Counted from the stretch's first letter, positions 22,017-32,437 are shown. The stretch is DNA of 64,000 nt from Tomitella cavernea (GCF_016599145.1 NZ_JAENKO010000005.1:1-64000); one strand, 5' to 3'. Notes: generated from the sequence alone by a model not told the origin. Numbers and translations are program-made.

Positions 22017-22333
22017 CGGGCGGTCTCCCGTTTCATCCGGGATGTCCTCGGCGTGGGTGGATCAACGGGATCACCGTTGGCGGATTGGCGCTGCACGGAA
22101 GTGTGCAGGCGGATTCCGACCGGGCGTGATCCTGGGCTGATCCCCGTGTCTGCGGGCCACCGGGGACACGCAGACCAAACGTACGTGGCCTTCTGCTTCA
22201 TGCGATTCGGGTACCGCCGTGCGATTCCACCCGCGGGTGCGGTCGCCAGCGATGCCGTTGCAGGGGGTCACGGGACGCATCGGACACCAGCCGCGGCGCC
22301 ACGAGGTGCCGGAGAACTTTAAGGAGAATCACC

Positions 22334-22477
22334 GTGAGCAAGGGCAAGCGGACATTCCAGCCGAACAATCGGCGCCGCGCGCGCGTTCATGGGTTCCGGC
22401 TGCGCATGCGCACCCGCGCCGGCCGCTCGATCGTCGCGAACCGTCGTCGTAAGGGCCGCGCCGCACTGTCTGCCTGA
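22334..22477 (+). CDS. rpmH: 50S ribosomal protein L34
   Basis: A 47-residue protein, [20 protein letters not shown] and onward, ending [11 protein letters not shown]: the complete L34 of actinobacteria. The GTG start follows AAGGAG by seven bases. It lies 27 bases before rnpA, the normal order. Confidence 0.97.
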   Translation: MSKGKRTFQPNNRRRARVHGFRLRMRTRAGRSIVANRRRKGRAALSA

Positions 22478-22504
22478 CCGGCAGCCAGAGCGCGGAACGC
22501 GACA

Positions 22505-22873
22505 GTGCTGCAAGACCGGTACCGTCTGCGCCGTCGTGGAGAATTCACTGCGGTGATGCGCGGTGGCCGTCGGTGCGGCCGCCGCGACATCGTTGTCCAT
22601 GCATTGACCGAGCATGAGCCGGTCACCGTGCACGGTCCGCGATTCGGCCTGATCGTGAGTACAGCCGTCGGGAATTCGGTGGTCCGCCATCGGATCTCCC
22701 GGCGGCTTCGTCATGTCGCCGCAGGATACGTCGATCGGCTCGATCCCGACGTGTCCGTGGTGCTGCGGGCCTTGCCGGGTGCCGCGAGTGCGACGTCCGC
22801 GCAGCTCGACCTTCAGGTGGGCGGCGGCCTGCGGAAGCTGGGCCTGCTCGGCGGCCCGACGGCGCCGCGATGA
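22505..22873 (+). CDS. rnpA: Ribonuclease P protein component
   Basis: A 122-residue basic protein with the N-terminal [13 protein letters not shown] segment and the RNR-type motif ([14 protein letters not shown], residues about 56-69) that binds the P RNA. It processes tRNA 5' ends. The GTG start matches the usual VLPARHRL-like beginning. It overlaps yidD by four bases (ATGA). Confidence 0.94.
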   Translation: MLQDRYRLRRRGEFTAVMRGGRRCGRRDIVVHALTEHEPVTVHGPRFGLIVSTAVGNSVVRHRISRRLRHVAAGYVDRLDPDVSVVLRALPGAASATSAQLDLQVGGGLRKLGLLGGPTAPR

Positions 22874-23253
22874 CCGGCAAGCGGGGTGCACTGGGGCGCG
22901 TGGCCGCACAACCCGCACACGCCGCGGTGTTCGCCGTGGAGCTCTACCGCACGTACGTCTCGCCCACCCGGGCTCCCACGTGCCGGTTCATCCCGACCTG
23001 CAGTGAGTACGCCGTCACCGCCCTGCGAGAATGGGGCCTGTTGCGCGGCGCCGCGCTCGCTTGCTGGCGCCTGCTCAAGTGCGGACCGTGGTATCCGGGA
23101 GGATGGGACCCTGTTCCACAGCGTCACGGGCATGGATACTCGGCGCCGGGGACTGGCGATACGGGCGGCGCGGAGGATTCCGAGGTCTCCGTCCCGGTCC
23201 CCACCGGAACGGAGACCGGGACGACGGCGGCGGGCCGTGTCCGCCATGATTGA
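22870..23253 (+). CDS. yidD: Membrane protein insertion efficiency factor YidD
   Basis: A 127-residue protein with the family core [29 protein letters not shown] and the second conserved block [20 protein letters not shown], including its three cysteines. It is peripheral on the inner membrane and helps YidC insertion. The last 45 residues form a Gly- and Thr-rich tail absent from short homologues. It overlaps rnpA, and yidC follows. Confidence 0.94.
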   Translation: MTGKRGALGRVAAQPAHAAVFAVELYRTYVSPTRAPTCRFIPTCSEYAVTALREWGLLRGAALACWRLLKCGPWYPGGWDPVPQRHGHGYSAPGTGDTGGAEDSEVSVPVPTGTETGTTAAGRVRHD

Positions 23254-23327
23254 CCGCATCGATCGTTCGACGTTGCATCGGACGGGCTGCACCGCAGTCT
23301 GCGCTGAGAATAGGAGTGCCTAGCGCC

Positions 23328-24644
23328 GTGCTTGACTTCATCTACTGGCCTGTCTCGTGGATCATGCGGATGTGGTACAAGTTCTTCGAGCTCCTGGGGC
23401 TGGGCTCGCAGAGTGCGATCACGTGGGTGCTCTCCGTCGTGTTCCTGGTCTTCACCCTGCGCGTCATCCTGTACTGGCCCGCGGTCAAGCAGATCCGCAC
23501 CACGCGTCAGATGCAGGAACTGCAGCCGCAGATCAAAGCCCTGCAGAAGAAGTACAAGAACGACCGGCAGCGCATGGCCACCGAGATGCAGAAGCTGCAG
23601 AAGGAGCACGGGTTCAACCCGCTGCTGGGCTGTCTGCCGATGCTCGCCCAGGCACCGGTGTTCATCGGCCTGTTCCACGTACTGCGCTCGTTCAACCGGA
23701 CGGGCGGCATCGGCCGCGTGGTCAATGTCTGCGCGGACATCCCCGATCCGGCGACGTGCGCGGACGTCAACGCGAGCATCGCGAACTATGCGTTCACGCC
23801 GGAAGACGTCAACAACTTCATGCACGCCAACATTTTCGGCGTGCCGCTCTCCAGCTACATCACGCAGTCGGCGGACACCTTCAAGGGATTCTTCGGATTC
23901 ATCGATACGCCGTCGCGAGCGCTCATCGCGGCGGTGGCGGTACCGCTGATGATCGTCGCCGCCGTCGCCACGCACCTGAACGCCAAAGCGTCGGTCGCCC
24001 GCCAGAGCCCGGACGCGGCGACGCAGCCGCAGGCGAAGATCATGAACAAGCTGGCGGTGTACGTCTTCCCGCTGGGTGTGCTCGTCTCCGGTTCCTTCTT
24101 GCCGGTGGCCATCCTCATCTACTGGGTGAGCAACAACGCGTGGACCGTGGTCCAGCAGCACTACGTGTTCAAGAAGATTGAGAAGGAAGAGGCCGCGAAG
24201 AAGGAGCGGCTGGAGCAGGTGCGTGCCGATCGTGCGCCCAAGCCGGGAGCACGACCGAGCCAGGGCAAGAAAGGGCGGGCCAAGGGCGGGGCCGCAGTGA
24301 TCGACGGTGATGTCGTCTCGGACGACGATGCGGATGCCGCGGGCGGCGACGCCGCCGAGGGCGACGGCGTCCCGTCTCAGAAGGGAGGCGGCACCGGCGG
24401 AGACTCTTCGGCGCAGCCGCCGAAGAAGAAGCCGGCGCCCGGGCAGAAGCCGAAGGCCGAAAAGGGGCAACAGGGCCAGAAGAGTTCCGGTGGGCAGAAG
24501 AACAGCGGCGGACAGAACCAGAATCGGTCGGGGCAGAACCAGAATCGGTCGGGACAGGGCCAGAAGCGTCGTCCCCAGGGACAGGGCTCCGGCAGTAAGG
24601 GGCCGCAGAAGAAGTCGGGCGGGGGCAAGAAGAAGCGGCGCTGA
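23328..24644 (+). CDS. yidC: Membrane protein insertase YidC
   Basis: A 438-residue Oxa1-type insertase with five membrane helices (the first at [14 protein letters not shown]). The hydrophilic groove Arg is in TLRVILYWP, and the [20 protein letters not shown] cytoplasmic loop is present. The GTG at 23328 follows TAGGAGTG. From about residue 324 a 115-residue Gly-, Gln-, Lys- and Asn-rich tail appears, with duplicated NQNRSGQ units from a repeated 21-base segment, ending in a poly-basic GGGKKKRR likely to contact ribosomes. Confidence 0.96.
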   Translation: MLDFIYWPVSWIMRMWYKFFELLGLGSQSAITWVLSVVFLVFTLRVILYWPAVKQIRTTRQMQELQPQIKALQKKYKNDRQRMATEMQKLQKEHGFNPLLGCLPMLAQAPVFIGLFHVLRSFNRTGGIGRVVNVCADIPDPATCADVNASIANYAFTPEDVNNFMHANIFGVPLSSYITQSADTFKGFFGFIDTPSRALIAAVAVPLMIVAAVATHLNAKASVARQSPDAATQPQAKIMNKLAVYVFPLGVLVSGSFLPVAILIYWVSNNAWTVVQQHYVFKKIEKEEAAKKERLEQVRADRAPKPGARPSQGKKGRAKGGAAVIDGDVVSDDDADAAGGDAAEGDGVPSQKGGGTGGDSSAQPPKKKPAPGQKPKAEKGQQGQKSSGGQKNSGGQNQNRSGQNQNRSGQGQKRRPQGQGSGSKGPQKKSGGGKKKRR

Positions 24645-24752
24645 CGGCGGTGCTCCCCCGGCCGCGCGCGTGGCGCCACCGCTCGCCGCTTCCGGCCTCC
24701 GCATGCGATGACGAAGCCTCCCCGTACGGGGCACGAGACAAGGAGAGATCAC

Positions 24753-25358
24753 GTGGCTCAGGACGACCTGCTGCAGCCTGAAGAGGCGCAGGCCGAAGAC
24801 AATCAGTCCGACACGCCCGCAGAGGACGGCGCGGCGGAGCGGTCGACCGAAGAACAAGAGACAACCGACGAGCAGGACGGCGCCGGGCTCAGTGGCGAGG
24901 AGTTGCTTGTCGAAGAGGGTGAGATCGCCGGCGACTACCTCGAGCAGCTGCTTGACGTCCTCGACTACGACGGGGACATCGACATGGACGTCGACGGTCG
25001 TCGTGCGGTGGTGAGCGTCGAGGGTGGTCGCGACCTCGGACGGCTGGTCGGCCAGTCGGGTGACGTGCTCGACGCCCTGCAGGAGCTGACCCGTCTTGCC
25101 GTTCAGCAGCAGACCGGCGTCCGCAGCCGGCTGATGCTGGACGTGGCCGGCTGGCGCGCGGGCAAGCGCACCGAGCTGACGCGCTTGGGAAAGTCGGTCG
25201 CCGAACGGGTCAAAGACACCGGCGAACGCGAAGAGCTCAAGCCAATGACGCCCTTCGAGCGCAAGATCGTCCACGACGCAGTGGCGTCGGTCGATGGCGT
25301 CTACAGCGAGAGCGTGGGTACCGACTCTTCTCGGCGGGTTGTCGTTCTACTGGCGTGA
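24753..25358 (+). CDS. khpB: RNA-binding protein KhpB (Jag/EloR), KH and R3H domains
   Basis: A 201-residue protein: an acidic N-terminus (first 65 residues), a KH type-II domain (GRLVGQSGDVLDALQELTRLA) and an R3H-like C-terminal domain (ERKIVHDAVASVDGVYSESVG). KhpB pairs with KhpA and tunes cell elongation through RNA binding. The GTG at 24753 is chosen for AAGGAGAG upstream. It follows yidC as in most Gram-positives. Confidence 0.93.
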   Translation: MAQDDLLQPEEAQAEDNQSDTPAEDGAAERSTEEQETTDEQDGAGLSGEELLVEEGEIAGDYLEQLLDVLDYDGDIDMDVDGRRAVVSVEGGRDLGRLVGQSGDVLDALQELTRLAVQQQTGVRSRLMLDVAGWRAGKRTELTRLGKSVAERVKDTGEREELKPMTPFERKIVHDAVASVDGVYSESVGTDSSRRVVVLLA

Positions 25359-25381
25359 CGCAGTCGCGTTCCGTAGCGGAA

Positions 25382-25414
25382 CCGGCCCCCGTAGTCGCGC
25401 ACTGCGGGGGCCGG
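25382..25414 (+). terminator. Hairpin terminator after khpB
   Basis: CCGGCCCCCG and CGGGGGCCGG form a ten-base perfect stem, starting 23 bases after the khpB stop codon. No T-run follows. The rest of the gap to rsmG (25415-25677) has no recognisable gene. Confidence 0.75.
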
Positions 25415-25670
25415 CTGCTTTCCACCGCCGCATCGGACGCCGCTGCTGAACACCGGGCCGGCACTGGTTATCCACAGCGGTGCGGGGTGGACTTGTGCGG
25501 CCCGTCGTCCACCAGGGAGAATGGTGCTCGGTACCGCGGATCGAGTGCCCGGATAGTGCGTGCGCCGGTGCGCATCACGGGGCGTCACGGTGAGGCATCG
25601 AACGCCTGACCCCTCGAACTACACCATTGTGTTTCTGCACCATAGTGCACCGTCTGTCATGAGCGAGGTT

Positions 25671-25684
25671 GTTTCACGTGGAAC
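25671..25684. other. parS-like site (one mismatch) at the rsmG start
   Basis: GTTTCACGTGGAAC differs from parS at one base. It overlaps the rsmG start codon and encodes part of the FHVE sequence often seen there. Confidence 0.7.
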
Positions 25685-26343
25685 AAGAGGTTCCAGAGTC
25701 CATGCGGGAGGCTGCCGAGCGGGTGTTCGGTGATCGGCTGACTCTCGCGCTCGGATATTACGCATCATTGGCGTCTGATGGCGTGGAGCGGGGGCTGATC
25801 GGTCCGCGTGAAGTCCCCCGACTCTGGGAGCGGCACATCCTCAATTGCGCGGTCCTCGGCGAATTGATCGAAGAGGGCGCGACCGTCGTCGACATTGGCA
25901 GCGGGGCCGGCCTCCCCGGTATCCCCCTGGCGATCGCCCGCCCGGATCTGACCGTCAAGCTCGTCGAGCCTCTCTTGCGCCGGACCCGCTACCTTGGCGA
26001 GGTGAACGAGTCGCTCGGGCTCGGGGCGATCGTCGTGCGTGGGAGGGCGGAGCAGTCGGGTGTGGTGAAGGAGGCTGGCGGCGCAGACTATGTGACCTCG
26101 CGTGCGGTGGCGCCACTGGAACGGCTGGTCCCCTGGTCGCTGCCCCTAGTGCGTAAGGGTGGACACATGTTGGCGATCAAGGGCGCCAGCGCTCAGGAGG
26201 AGATCGAACGAACACGCCGCGACCTGGAGAAATCCGGCGCCACGGAATTGCATTTGGCCACCTGCGGTGTGGGAATTCTGACCACGCCGACTACTGTGGT
26301 ATCCGCGGTACGTGCGACTCGCAGGGTTGCTCGAGCGCAGTGA
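25678..26343 (+). CDS. rsmG: 16S rRNA (guanine527-N7)-methyltransferase
   Basis: A 221-residue SAM-dependent methyltransferase (GidB) that modifies G527 of 16S rRNA; its loss gives low-level streptomycin resistance in relatives. The SAM motif [17 protein letters not shown] is intact, as is [17 protein letters not shown] chose GTG at 25678, nine bases after GCGAGG; a TTG three codons earlier is too close to that site. It lies before parAB, the standard order. Confidence 0.95.
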   Translation: MEQEVPESMREAAERVFGDRLTLALGYYASLASDGVERGLIGPREVPRLWERHILNCAVLGELIEEGATVVDIGSGAGLPGIPLAIARPDLTVKLVEPLLRRTRYLGEVNESLGLGAIVVRGRAEQSGVVKEAGGADYVTSRAVAPLERLVPWSLPLVRKGGHMLAIKGASAQEEIERTRRDLEKSGATELHLATCGVGILTTPTTVVSAVRATRRVARAQ

Positions 26344-26447
26344 TCCACCCCACCCGATCAACGGAGTCCGTACAGGGGATTGTTGCGTCGGCCAACGAGC
26401 AGGACCCTGCCGCGGAACACGGAGCGCCCACCAAGCTTGGCTGCGCC

Positions 26448-26535
26448 GTTTCACGTGAAACAGTGTCGGTCGCGGTTTCACGTGAAACAGCGAACCGATA
26501 TCGGGATTGTGTACCCGCAGCGTTTCACGTGAAAC
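26448..26535. other. parS cluster, three sites upstream of parA
   Basis: Perfect GTTTCACGTGAAAC at 26448-26461, 26475-26488 and 26522-26535, within the 243-base gap between rsmG and parA. They would serve segregation and possibly parAB control. Confidence 0.95.
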
Positions 26536-26586
26536 ACTCCCTTTGCGCGATCGAACTACAGGCTGACGACCCCAACGGACGGTGGC

Positions 26587-27456
26587 ATGACTAACGACAC
26601 TGCTGAAGAAGTGCAGAACGCGCAGCCGGCGCTCGAGACGCTCCCGCGGCCGGAGGCGCGGCGTGTGATCACGATTGCGAACCAGAAGGGCGGCGTCGGC
26701 AAGACCACCACTGCGGTCAACCTCGCGGCGGCGCTCGCTGCCCACGGGTTGTCCGTCCTCGTCATCGATCTCGACCCCCAGGGCAACGCGAGCACAGCTC
26801 TGGGAATCGATCATCGCTCGGGAGTGGCTTCGTCGTACGAGCTCCTCATCGGCGAGGTCGACATGTCCGAGGCGATCCATCAGAGTCCGCATAACGAGAA
26901 TCTCTATTGCGTACCCGCCACCATCGATCTGGCCGGCGCCGAGATCGAGCTCGTCTCGATGGTCGCTCGCGAGGGTAGGTTGAAGAACGCGATCGACCAC
27001 ACGGCACTCAATCAGCACAACATCGACTACGTGCTCATCGACTGCCCGCCCTCGCTCGGCCTGCTCACGGTGAACGCTCTGGTGGCCGCGCGTGAGGTGT
27101 TGCTACCGATCCAGTGCGAGTACTACGCGCTCGAGGGCGTCGGACAGCTTCTTCGCAACATCGAGTTGGTGCAGGCGCACCTCAACCCCTCGCTGCACGT
27201 CTCGACAATCCTGCTGACCATGTACGACGGCAGGACGAAGCTGGCCGGGCAGGTGGCAGACGAGGTGCGCAATCACTTCGGTGCGGTGGTGCTCAAGACG
27301 ATCATCCCCCGAAGCGTGAAGGTGTCCGAGGCGCCGGGCTATGGTTTGACGGTGTTGGAGTACGACCCGGCCTCGAGGGGTGCGATGAGCTACCTGGACG
27401 CCGGGAAGGAAATAGCGGAGCGTGGCGCAGCCACGGTCAAGGTGCGGGAGCGATGA
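26587..27456 (+). CDS. parA: Chromosome partitioning ATPase ParA
   Basis: A 289-residue P-loop ATPase with deviant Walker A KGGVGKTT at residues 34-41, the switch motif [10 protein letters not shown], and Walker [12 protein letters not shown]. It moves ParB-parS complexes along the nucleoid or, in Mycobacteriales, toward the pole. The full family length is present. The parB start lies one base after its stop codon. Confidence 0.97.
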   Translation: MTNDTAEEVQNAQPALETLPRPEARRVITIANQKGGVGKTTTAVNLAAALAAHGLSVLVIDLDPQGNASTALGIDHRSGVASSYELLIGEVDMSEAIHQSPHNENLYCVPATIDLAGAEIELVSMVAREGRLKNAIDHTALNQHNIDYVLIDCPPSLGLLTVNALVAAREVLLPIQCEYYALEGVGQLLRNIELVQAHLNPSLHVSTILLTMYDGRTKLAGQVADEVRNHFGAVVLKTIIPRSVKVSEAPGYGLTVLEYDPASRGAMSYLDAGKEIAERGAATVKVRER

Positions 27457-27457
27457 G

Positions 27458-28687
27458 ATGAGCCAGACACGTAAGGGCGGCCTGGGACGAGGGCTGGCCG
27501 CGTTGATCCCCACCGGACCGACAGAGGGTCCGCGACTCGGCGCTGCAGCGGCGGACGTCGTTTTCGGACCCGATTCGAAGATCATCGGTACGCCCGCGGA
27601 ATCCGATAAAGACGAGGGCACGTCGGGCAATCCCGCCAAGGAGCGCGGTGACGATGGCGCGCCCGGTGCGGCGGCCCGGACAGACAGGCAAAGCGGCACC
27701 ACGAAGAACGGAGCTTCGCAGGGTGCATCCAGCGAGGACGATCCCGACGAGGGGGGTGCCGCACGGCGGGATGCAGCGGCGAGACGGAAGCCCGAGGAGC
27801 ATGCACCCGCGTCGCCCGCGCGCAGCGACGCGACCGACGCGGCCCGCGCGGACGCCGGTGCCGGCGGACCCGCCGACATCGGTGCGGAGTACCGGGAAAT
27901 CCCGCTTGAGCAGATAGAGCCGAACCCCAAGCAGCCGCGCCAGATCTTCGACGAGGAAGCACTGGCTGAGCTGGTGCACTCGATCCGCGAGTTCGGACTG
28001 CTGCAACCGGTGGTCGTTCGCGAGGTTTCCCGTGACCGCTTCCAGTTGATCATGGGTGAGCGCCGCTGGCGCGCGAGTCAGCGTGCCGAAACCGCCACGA
28101 TCCCGGCGATTGTGCGCAACAACGCGGACGACACACTCCTGCGTGATGCGCTGCTGGAGAACATTCACCGCGTCCAGCTGAATCCACTCGAAGAGGCGTC
28201 GGCCTACCAGCAGCTGTTGGAGGAGTTCGGCGTGACGCATGACGAGCTGGCGTCCCGTATCGGGCGCTCCCGGCCTGTAATCTCCAACACGATCCGGCTG
28301 CTCCGGCTGCCGGTACCGGTGCAGCGGCGCGTAGCGGCCGGCGTGCTGTCTGCCGGACACGCTCGTGCGTTGCTGTCTCTGGAGGCAGGCGCGGAGGCGC
28401 AGGAGGCGCTCGCGGCGCGTGTCATTGCCGAGGGGATGTCGGTGCGCGCCACCGAGGAGGCGGTGACGCTCGCGAACCGTGAGGGCGACTCCCCCACGCC
28501 GGCTCCGGTTCGGCGTAAGCCGGTTCAGATGCCGGCGCTGCAGGAGGTGGCGGAGCGGCTCTCGGACAGCTTCGACACGCGGGTGACCGTGAGCCTGGGC
28601 AAGAAGAAGGGCAAGATCGTCGTCGAGTTCGGCACTGTCGACGACCTTGAACGCATCATCAAGCTTATGGAGCACGAGGACGACTGA
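27458..28687 (+). CDS. parB: Chromosome partitioning protein ParB
   Basis: A 409-residue CTP-dependent clamp. A conserved ParA-contact start ([15 protein letters not shown]) is followed by an unusually long disordered, Asp-, Glu-, Ala- and Arg-rich stretch (about 20-140). The ParB fold starts near residue 143 ([17 protein letters not shown]); GERRWRAS near 199 is the CTP-binding motif, and HTH and dimer domains follow. The many parS sites in this window are its targets. Confidence 0.97.
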   Translation: MSQTRKGGLGRGLAALIPTGPTEGPRLGAAAADVVFGPDSKIIGTPAESDKDEGTSGNPAKERGDDGAPGAAARTDRQSGTTKNGASQGASSEDDPDEGGAARRDAAARRKPEEHAPASPARSDATDAARADAGAGGPADIGAEYREIPLEQIEPNPKQPRQIFDEEALAELVHSIREFGLLQPVVVREVSRDRFQLIMGERRWRASQRAETATIPAIVRNNADDTLLRDALLENIHRVQLNPLEEASAYQQLLEEFGVTHDELASRIGRSRPVISNTIRLLRLPVPVQRRVAAGVLSAGHARALLSLEAGAEAQEALAARVIAEGMSVRATEEAVTLANREGDSPTPAPVRRKPVQMPALQEVAERLSDSFDTRVTVSLGKKKGKIVVEFGTVDDLERIIKLMEHEDD

Positions 28688-28729
28688 AGCGCTTTTCCAG
28701 GAGACTGTGGATCGACATGAGACGATCCT

Positions 28730-28766
28730 CCGCCCGCGTTTCGTCACTGTGATGAAACGCGGGCGG
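28730..28766 (+). terminator. Strong hairpin terminator after parB
   Basis: CCGCCCGCGTTTC and GAAACGCGGGCGG are a perfect 13-base stem extended by TCA/TGA around a short loop, 43 bases after the parB stop codon. Confidence 0.8.
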
Positions 28767-28818
28767 TGGGACGGGTGCCCCCTCGGCGGGGCGAATGCGG
28801 TGGGAGGCGATTGACGCA

Positions 28819-29598
28819 GTGGAGGCGGACACTACTCCCCTGACCCTGGCGACGATAGGCGATCTTCCGGGGCACGGACGATCGTGCGTCTTCTGGGAAG
28901 TCGACCCCGACACCAGCAATGGCCCGCACCTCGATTCGGCGTTCGAGAAGGAAGCATGGCTGTCGATGGTGATGCTCGACTGGGGCCCGTGCGGGCGAAT
29001 CGCGTGGGAAGAGGACTCCGTCGTCGGCTATGCGCTGTACGCCCCTCCGGCGCTCCTTCCGTACGCCCATCGCTTTCCGACGGGGCCGGCCAGCACGGAC
29101 GCGATCCTGTTGACACAGCTGACCAGCCGGGCAGGACCTGCAGGAGCGTTGGACGCCGGTCGGGACACTGTTCTTCTCGACGCCGTCGTTGGCGACCTGA
29201 TCCGGCGCGGTGTGCGCGCGGTCGAGGCGTTCGGCTACCGGGCGCCCGCAACATTGGGCCCCGGCGACCATGCCTTCGATCCGTTCGACCTGGTGCGAGG
29301 TGTACCGGAGTCGGCGGGGCCGGATTGCACGTGCTCCCGGTGCATGATTCCGGCGGTGTCCTTGACCGCGTGGGGATTCGAGGAAGTCGCGCCCCACAAT
29401 CTGTTTCCGCGGTTCCGGCTGGAATTGGGCCGCGACCTGGGATGGAAGGCCGAGGTGGAGGCGGCGCTCGAGAGCCTGCCCGTCGCCGATCAGGCCGCGT
29501 CGACGACGCGCGGCGGGGGCTCTCCGTTTGTTACCGCGCGGGCGGGTGGGGACCCAGGCTGCGGTAGCCCAGCAGACATGGTTGCCCCGCGGGCTTGA
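28819..29598 (+). CDS. GNAT-type protein, Rv3916c-like
   Basis: A protein of about 259 residues resembling the N-acetyltransferase-like family next to parB in mycobacteria. Recognisable segments are CVFWEVDPDT near the start, IAWEEDSVVGYALYAPP, GRDTVLLDAVVGDLIRRGVRAVEAFG and C-terminal VSLTAWGFEEVAPHNLFPRFRLEL. CTCSRC near residue 180 is a conserved cysteine pair. The GTG at 28819 fits the family's beginning and follows GGGAGG; an ATG at 28795 is an alternative. Substrate unknown. Confidence 0.85.
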   Translation: MEADTTPLTLATIGDLPGHGRSCVFWEVDPDTSNGPHLDSAFEKEAWLSMVMLDWGPCGRIAWEEDSVVGYALYAPPALLPYAHRFPTGPASTDAILLTQLTSRAGPAGALDAGRDTVLLDAVVGDLIRRGVRAVEAFGYRAPATLGPGDHAFDPFDLVRGVPESAGPDCTCSRCMIPAVSLTAWGFEEVAPHNLFPRFRLELGRDLGWKAEVEAALESLPVADQAASTTRGGGSPFVTARAGGDPGCGSPADMVAPRA

Positions 29599-29626
29599 CG
29601 CCCCCGACGGACTGCACGCCCTGGGG

Positions 29627-30820
29627 TCAGGTCTGCTCCTCGGCGAGCAGGCGGGAGAAGGTGTAACTGCCAGTCGGCTGGTCGTCGTTGTCTAGCAGGT
29701 AGAGGCGCTTGACGGCGACCAGGACGGCCTCGGCGACGATGTCCCGGGTCTGCGGGTTCGACAACAGTGTGAGGTCGGTGGTGTTCGACAGATAGCCTAC
29801 GTCGACCTGGGCGACGGGCATACGCGTGAGACGCAGGATGTCCCAGGTTCGGGCGTGGCTGCGGCAGTCGCGCAAGGCCGTGCGCGCCACGATCTCGCGC
29901 TGGATGAATCCGCTGAGGATCGAGCCGATCATCGAGGTGGACCCGTGCGTGTTGCCGAAGTGGAAGGTGGCGACGCCGTTGGGGTGCGGCGAACTCGAGG
30001 AGCTCGCCTGGATGGAGATCATGAGGTCCGCGCCGAAGGCGTTCGCGATGTGCGCGCGTTCGGCGACAGTGGGGCTGTTTTTGCGCCCCCGGGTCAGGAT
30101 GGTCTCCATGCCGGTGGCGGCCATGCGTCCCTCGAGGCGGGTCGTGATGTCCCAGGCGATCTCAGCCTGGTTGAGCGACTCGTTGTCCGCGTGCGGGTTC
30201 GGCACCGTCAGGCCGGGCTCGGTGCCGCCGAGGCCCGGGTCTAGCACGATGCGCTTGCCCGCCAGGCGGGGACCGGAGCGGCGCACCAGCTCCCGCTCCG
30301 TCAATGCGTGCGGCGACCCGCCGGTGACGCGGGTGCCGAGGAACTGCAGTGATCGCAAGGTGGCGGGCCCGCAGATGCCGTCGGCGGACAGGCCGTACTC
30401 GCCCTGGTAGGACACCAGAGCCTCGTGCGTGGCGCGGCCGAAGTAGCCGTCGACCAGGTCGCGGTAGAAGCCGAGATCCTGCAGGCGCAACTGGAGGGTG
30501 GCGACGTCGTCGCCGGTCATCGGCGCGGTCACCTGGTAGGCCAGCGTGCGCGTACCCAGGCGATAGGACGCGTCGCGCAGGGCCTGGTAGGTGGCAGGCC
30601 CGACGACCCCGTCGACGAGCAGGCCCCGTTGCTGCTGGAATGTGCGGACGACCAGGTCGAGGTGTTCGTCGAAGAACGGCTCGCCGCGATTCCACTGCTC
30701 GCTGCCGACCGGCACCGACGCATCCACCGCGGCCTCGCCCCGGAGCATCCCGATGCCCGTGAGGATGGTACGAACCTCTGCCACCGCGGCACCGCGTGAA
30801 CCGAGGCGGAGTAGGTGCAT
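29627..30820 (-). CDS. cwlM: CwlM, catalytically lost amidase-like regulator of peptidoglycan synthesis
   Basis: A 397-residue protein: two peptidoglycan-binding-like domains (RTFQQQRGLLVDGVVGPATYQAL; LQDLGFYRDLVDGYFGRATHEAL) followed by an amidase_3 fold from about residue 188. The first zinc ligand is missing: DPGLGG replaces DPGHGG. The M. tuberculosis homologue likewise lacks this His and works as a PknB-controlled activator of MurA rather than as an enzyme. No signal peptide is present, fitting that role. The ATG at 30820 begins MHLLRLGSRGAAV. Confidence 0.93.
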   Translation of the reverse strand: MHLLRLGSRGAAVAEVRTILTGIGMLRGEAAVDASVPVGSEQWNRGEPFFDEHLDLVVRTFQQQRGLLVDGVVGPATYQALRDASYRLGTRTLAYQVTAPMTGDDVATLQLRLQDLGFYRDLVDGYFGRATHEALVSYQGEYGLSADGICGPATLRSLQFLGTRVTGGSPHALTERELVRRSGPRLAGKRIVLDPGLGGTEPGLTVPNPHADNESLNQAEIAWDITTRLEGRMAATGMETILTRGRKNSPTVAERAHIANAFGADLMISIQASSSSSPHPNGVATFHFGNTHGSTSMIGSILSGFIQREIVARTALRDCRSHARTWDILRLTRMPVAQVDVGYLSNTTDLTLLSNPQTRDIVAEAVLVAVKRLYLLDNDDQPTGSYTFSRLLAEEQT

Positions 30821-31043
30821 GCCGTTCGTACCTTTCGCGTGGGGTCGTCGTTCACCGGATTGATCGGCCCGGACACCGGCCTTACCGCCGGGGGCCCCGA
30901 CAGCCGTTGCATGGACCATCGCCGAGTTCCGCGCTCATTCTTCCAGAACGACGCGCGAATGGCCGCGCGGGGCATCGTCGTTGTGACGGGCGAGGTGGGG
31001 ACGTCCCGGAGTGGCGCCGGAGCAGCCGGCGCGCCGATACGTC

Positions 31044-31076
31044 GCGGGCCCCGGTGAGAATGTCACCGGGGCCCGC
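31044..31076 (-). terminator. Perfect 14-bp hairpin terminator after trxA
   Basis: GCGGGCCCCGGTGA and TCACCGGGGCCCGC flank a five-base loop, 13 bases beyond the trxA stop codon. It closes the trxB-trxA unit. Confidence 0.85.
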
Positions 31077-31089
31077 AACGCGTGCCGGA

Positions 31090-31413
31090 TCAGATCTTTC
31101 CGGAGAGCAGTTCGAGGATCTTGGACTTGGACTGCGCGCCGACGAGCTGGCCCGATTGCCGGCCGCCCTCGAAGAGCATCAGCGTCGGGATGGACATGAT
31201 CTGCAGATCACGCTGGACCCCCGGCGCCTTGTCCACGTCGACCTTGGCAAAGGTGACCTTGTCGGAATGTGCCGCGGCGAGCTCCTCGATGACGGGAGCG
31301 ATCATCTTGCACGGACCGCACCAGGTGGCCCAGAAGTCGACGAGCACGGGCTTGTCGCTCTGTAGTACATCGCTTTCGAATGAACCTTCGGTGACGGTGA
31401 TCGTCGAGGACAT
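31090..31413 (-). CDS. trxA: Thioredoxin
   Basis: A 107-residue thioredoxin with the WCGPC active site at residues 31-35 and the cis-Pro in MSIPTLMLFEGG. It reduces protein disulfides with electrons from TrxB, encoded directly upstream. GGAGG precedes the ATG at 31413. Confidence 0.97.
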   Translation of the reverse strand: MSSTITVTEGSFESDVLQSDKPVLVDFWATWCGPCKMIAPVIEELAAAHSDKVTFAKVDVDKAPGVQRDLQIMSIPTLMLFEGGRQSGQLVGAQSKSKILELLSGKI

Positions 31414-31441
31414 GGGAACCTCCGGAATCGGGTCGGATGGA

Positions 31442-32437
31442 TCAGACAGTGGCGGCGACGGCGTCCGCCGCAGGCTTCTCGGCGGGGTGGGCAGCGTCGT
31501 CGCCGGCGGGCTGCGAGGCAAGCCAGCGCTCCGCCTCGATGGCGGCGGAGCAGCCGGTGCCTGCCGCCGTGATCGCCTGCCGGAAGGTGTGGTCGACGAG
31601 GTCGCCGGCTGCGAAGACGCCGGGAACCGAGGTGGACGTCATCGGCGAATCGACGCGCACGTAGCCGTCCTCGTCGGTGTCCACCTGGCCGCCGACCAGC
31701 TCGTTGCGCGGGTCGTGGCCGATGGCGACGAACATGCCGGTGACCGCGAGGGTCGACGCTTCCCCGGTCACCGTGTCACGCAGGTTCAGCGTGGAGACCG
31801 AATTGTCGCCGACGACGGACTCGACCGCTGTGTTGGTGAGAAACCGGATCTTCTCGTTGGCGCGGGCGCGTTCGAGCATGATCCGGGACGCACGGAACTC
31901 CTCGCGCCGGTGCACGATGGTGACCGAACGCGCGAACTTGGTCAGGAAGGTCGCCTCCTCCATAGCGGAGTCGCCGCCGCCGATCACGGCGATGTCCTGC
32001 TCCTTGAAGAAGAAGCCGTCGCAGGTGGCGCAGGCGCTGACGCCGCGGCCGAGCAGCTCCTGCTCCCCGGGAACGCCCAGGTAGCGTGCGGCCGCACCCA
32101 TCGCCAGGATCACGGCGCGCGCCCGATGGACCTCGTCGCCGACGGTGATTGTCTTCACCGGGCCGGACAGGTCGATGGCATCGACGTCCTCGGTGCGCAC
32201 GTCGGCACCGAACCGGATGGCCTGCTCACGCATCTGGTCCATCAGCTCGGGGCCCATGATGCCCCCGGCGAAACCGGGGTAGTTCTCCACGTCTGTGGTG
32301 GTCATCAGCGCGCCGCCGAACTGGGAGCCCTCGAACAGGACGGGCGCGAGCTCTGCGCGGCCAGCGTAGATCCCGGCCGTGTACCCGGCGGGGCCGGAAC
32401 CGACGATGATGAGGTCGTGGACGGTGGAGGTGCTCAT
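31442..32437 (-). CDS. trxB: Thioredoxin reductase
   Basis: A 331-residue NADPH-dependent flavoprotein. FAD site [16 protein letters not shown] is at residues 13-28, the redox-active CATC at 136-139, the NADPH-binding [10 protein letters not shown] follows, and the second FAD motif is [11 protein letters not shown]. It regenerates TrxA, whose gene lies 28 bases downstream. An ECF-type promoter stands 177 bases before it. Confidence 0.97.
   Translation of the reverse strand: MSTSTVHDLIIVGSGPAGYTAGIYAGRAELAPVLFEGSQFGGALMTTTDVENYPGFAGGIMGPELMDQMREQAIRFGADVRTEDVDAIDLSGPVKTITVGDEVHRARAVILAMGAAARYLGVPGEQELLGRGVSACATCDGFFFKEQDIAVIGGGDSAMEEATFLTKFARSVTIVHRREEFRASRIMLERARANEKIRFLTNTAVESVVGDNSVSTLNLRDTVTGEASTLAVTGMFVAIGHDPRNELVGGQVDTDEDGYVRVDSPMTSTSVPGVFAAGDLVDHTFRQAITAAGTGCSAAIEAERWLASQPAGDDAAHPAEKPAADAVAATV

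Larger units (their letters stand above)
21373..22333. other. dnaA-rpmH divergent intergenic region
   Basis: 961 bases without a convincing gene. The dnaA side (21490-21610) carries DnaA boxes and the dnaA promoter. A second part holds the rpmH promoter and a leader of about 310 bases. Small reading frames here have no family resemblance and no ribosome sites. Confidence 0.7.

Noticed and set aside
23124-25274. 716-residue minus-strand frame opposite yidC and khpB
   Set aside because: Antisense shadow of two well-supported genes.
25570-25640. Possible tRNA fragment (GGCGTTCGATGCC) before rsmG
   Set aside because: The loop lacks the conserved pyrimidine and the stem fails; no cloverleaf forms.
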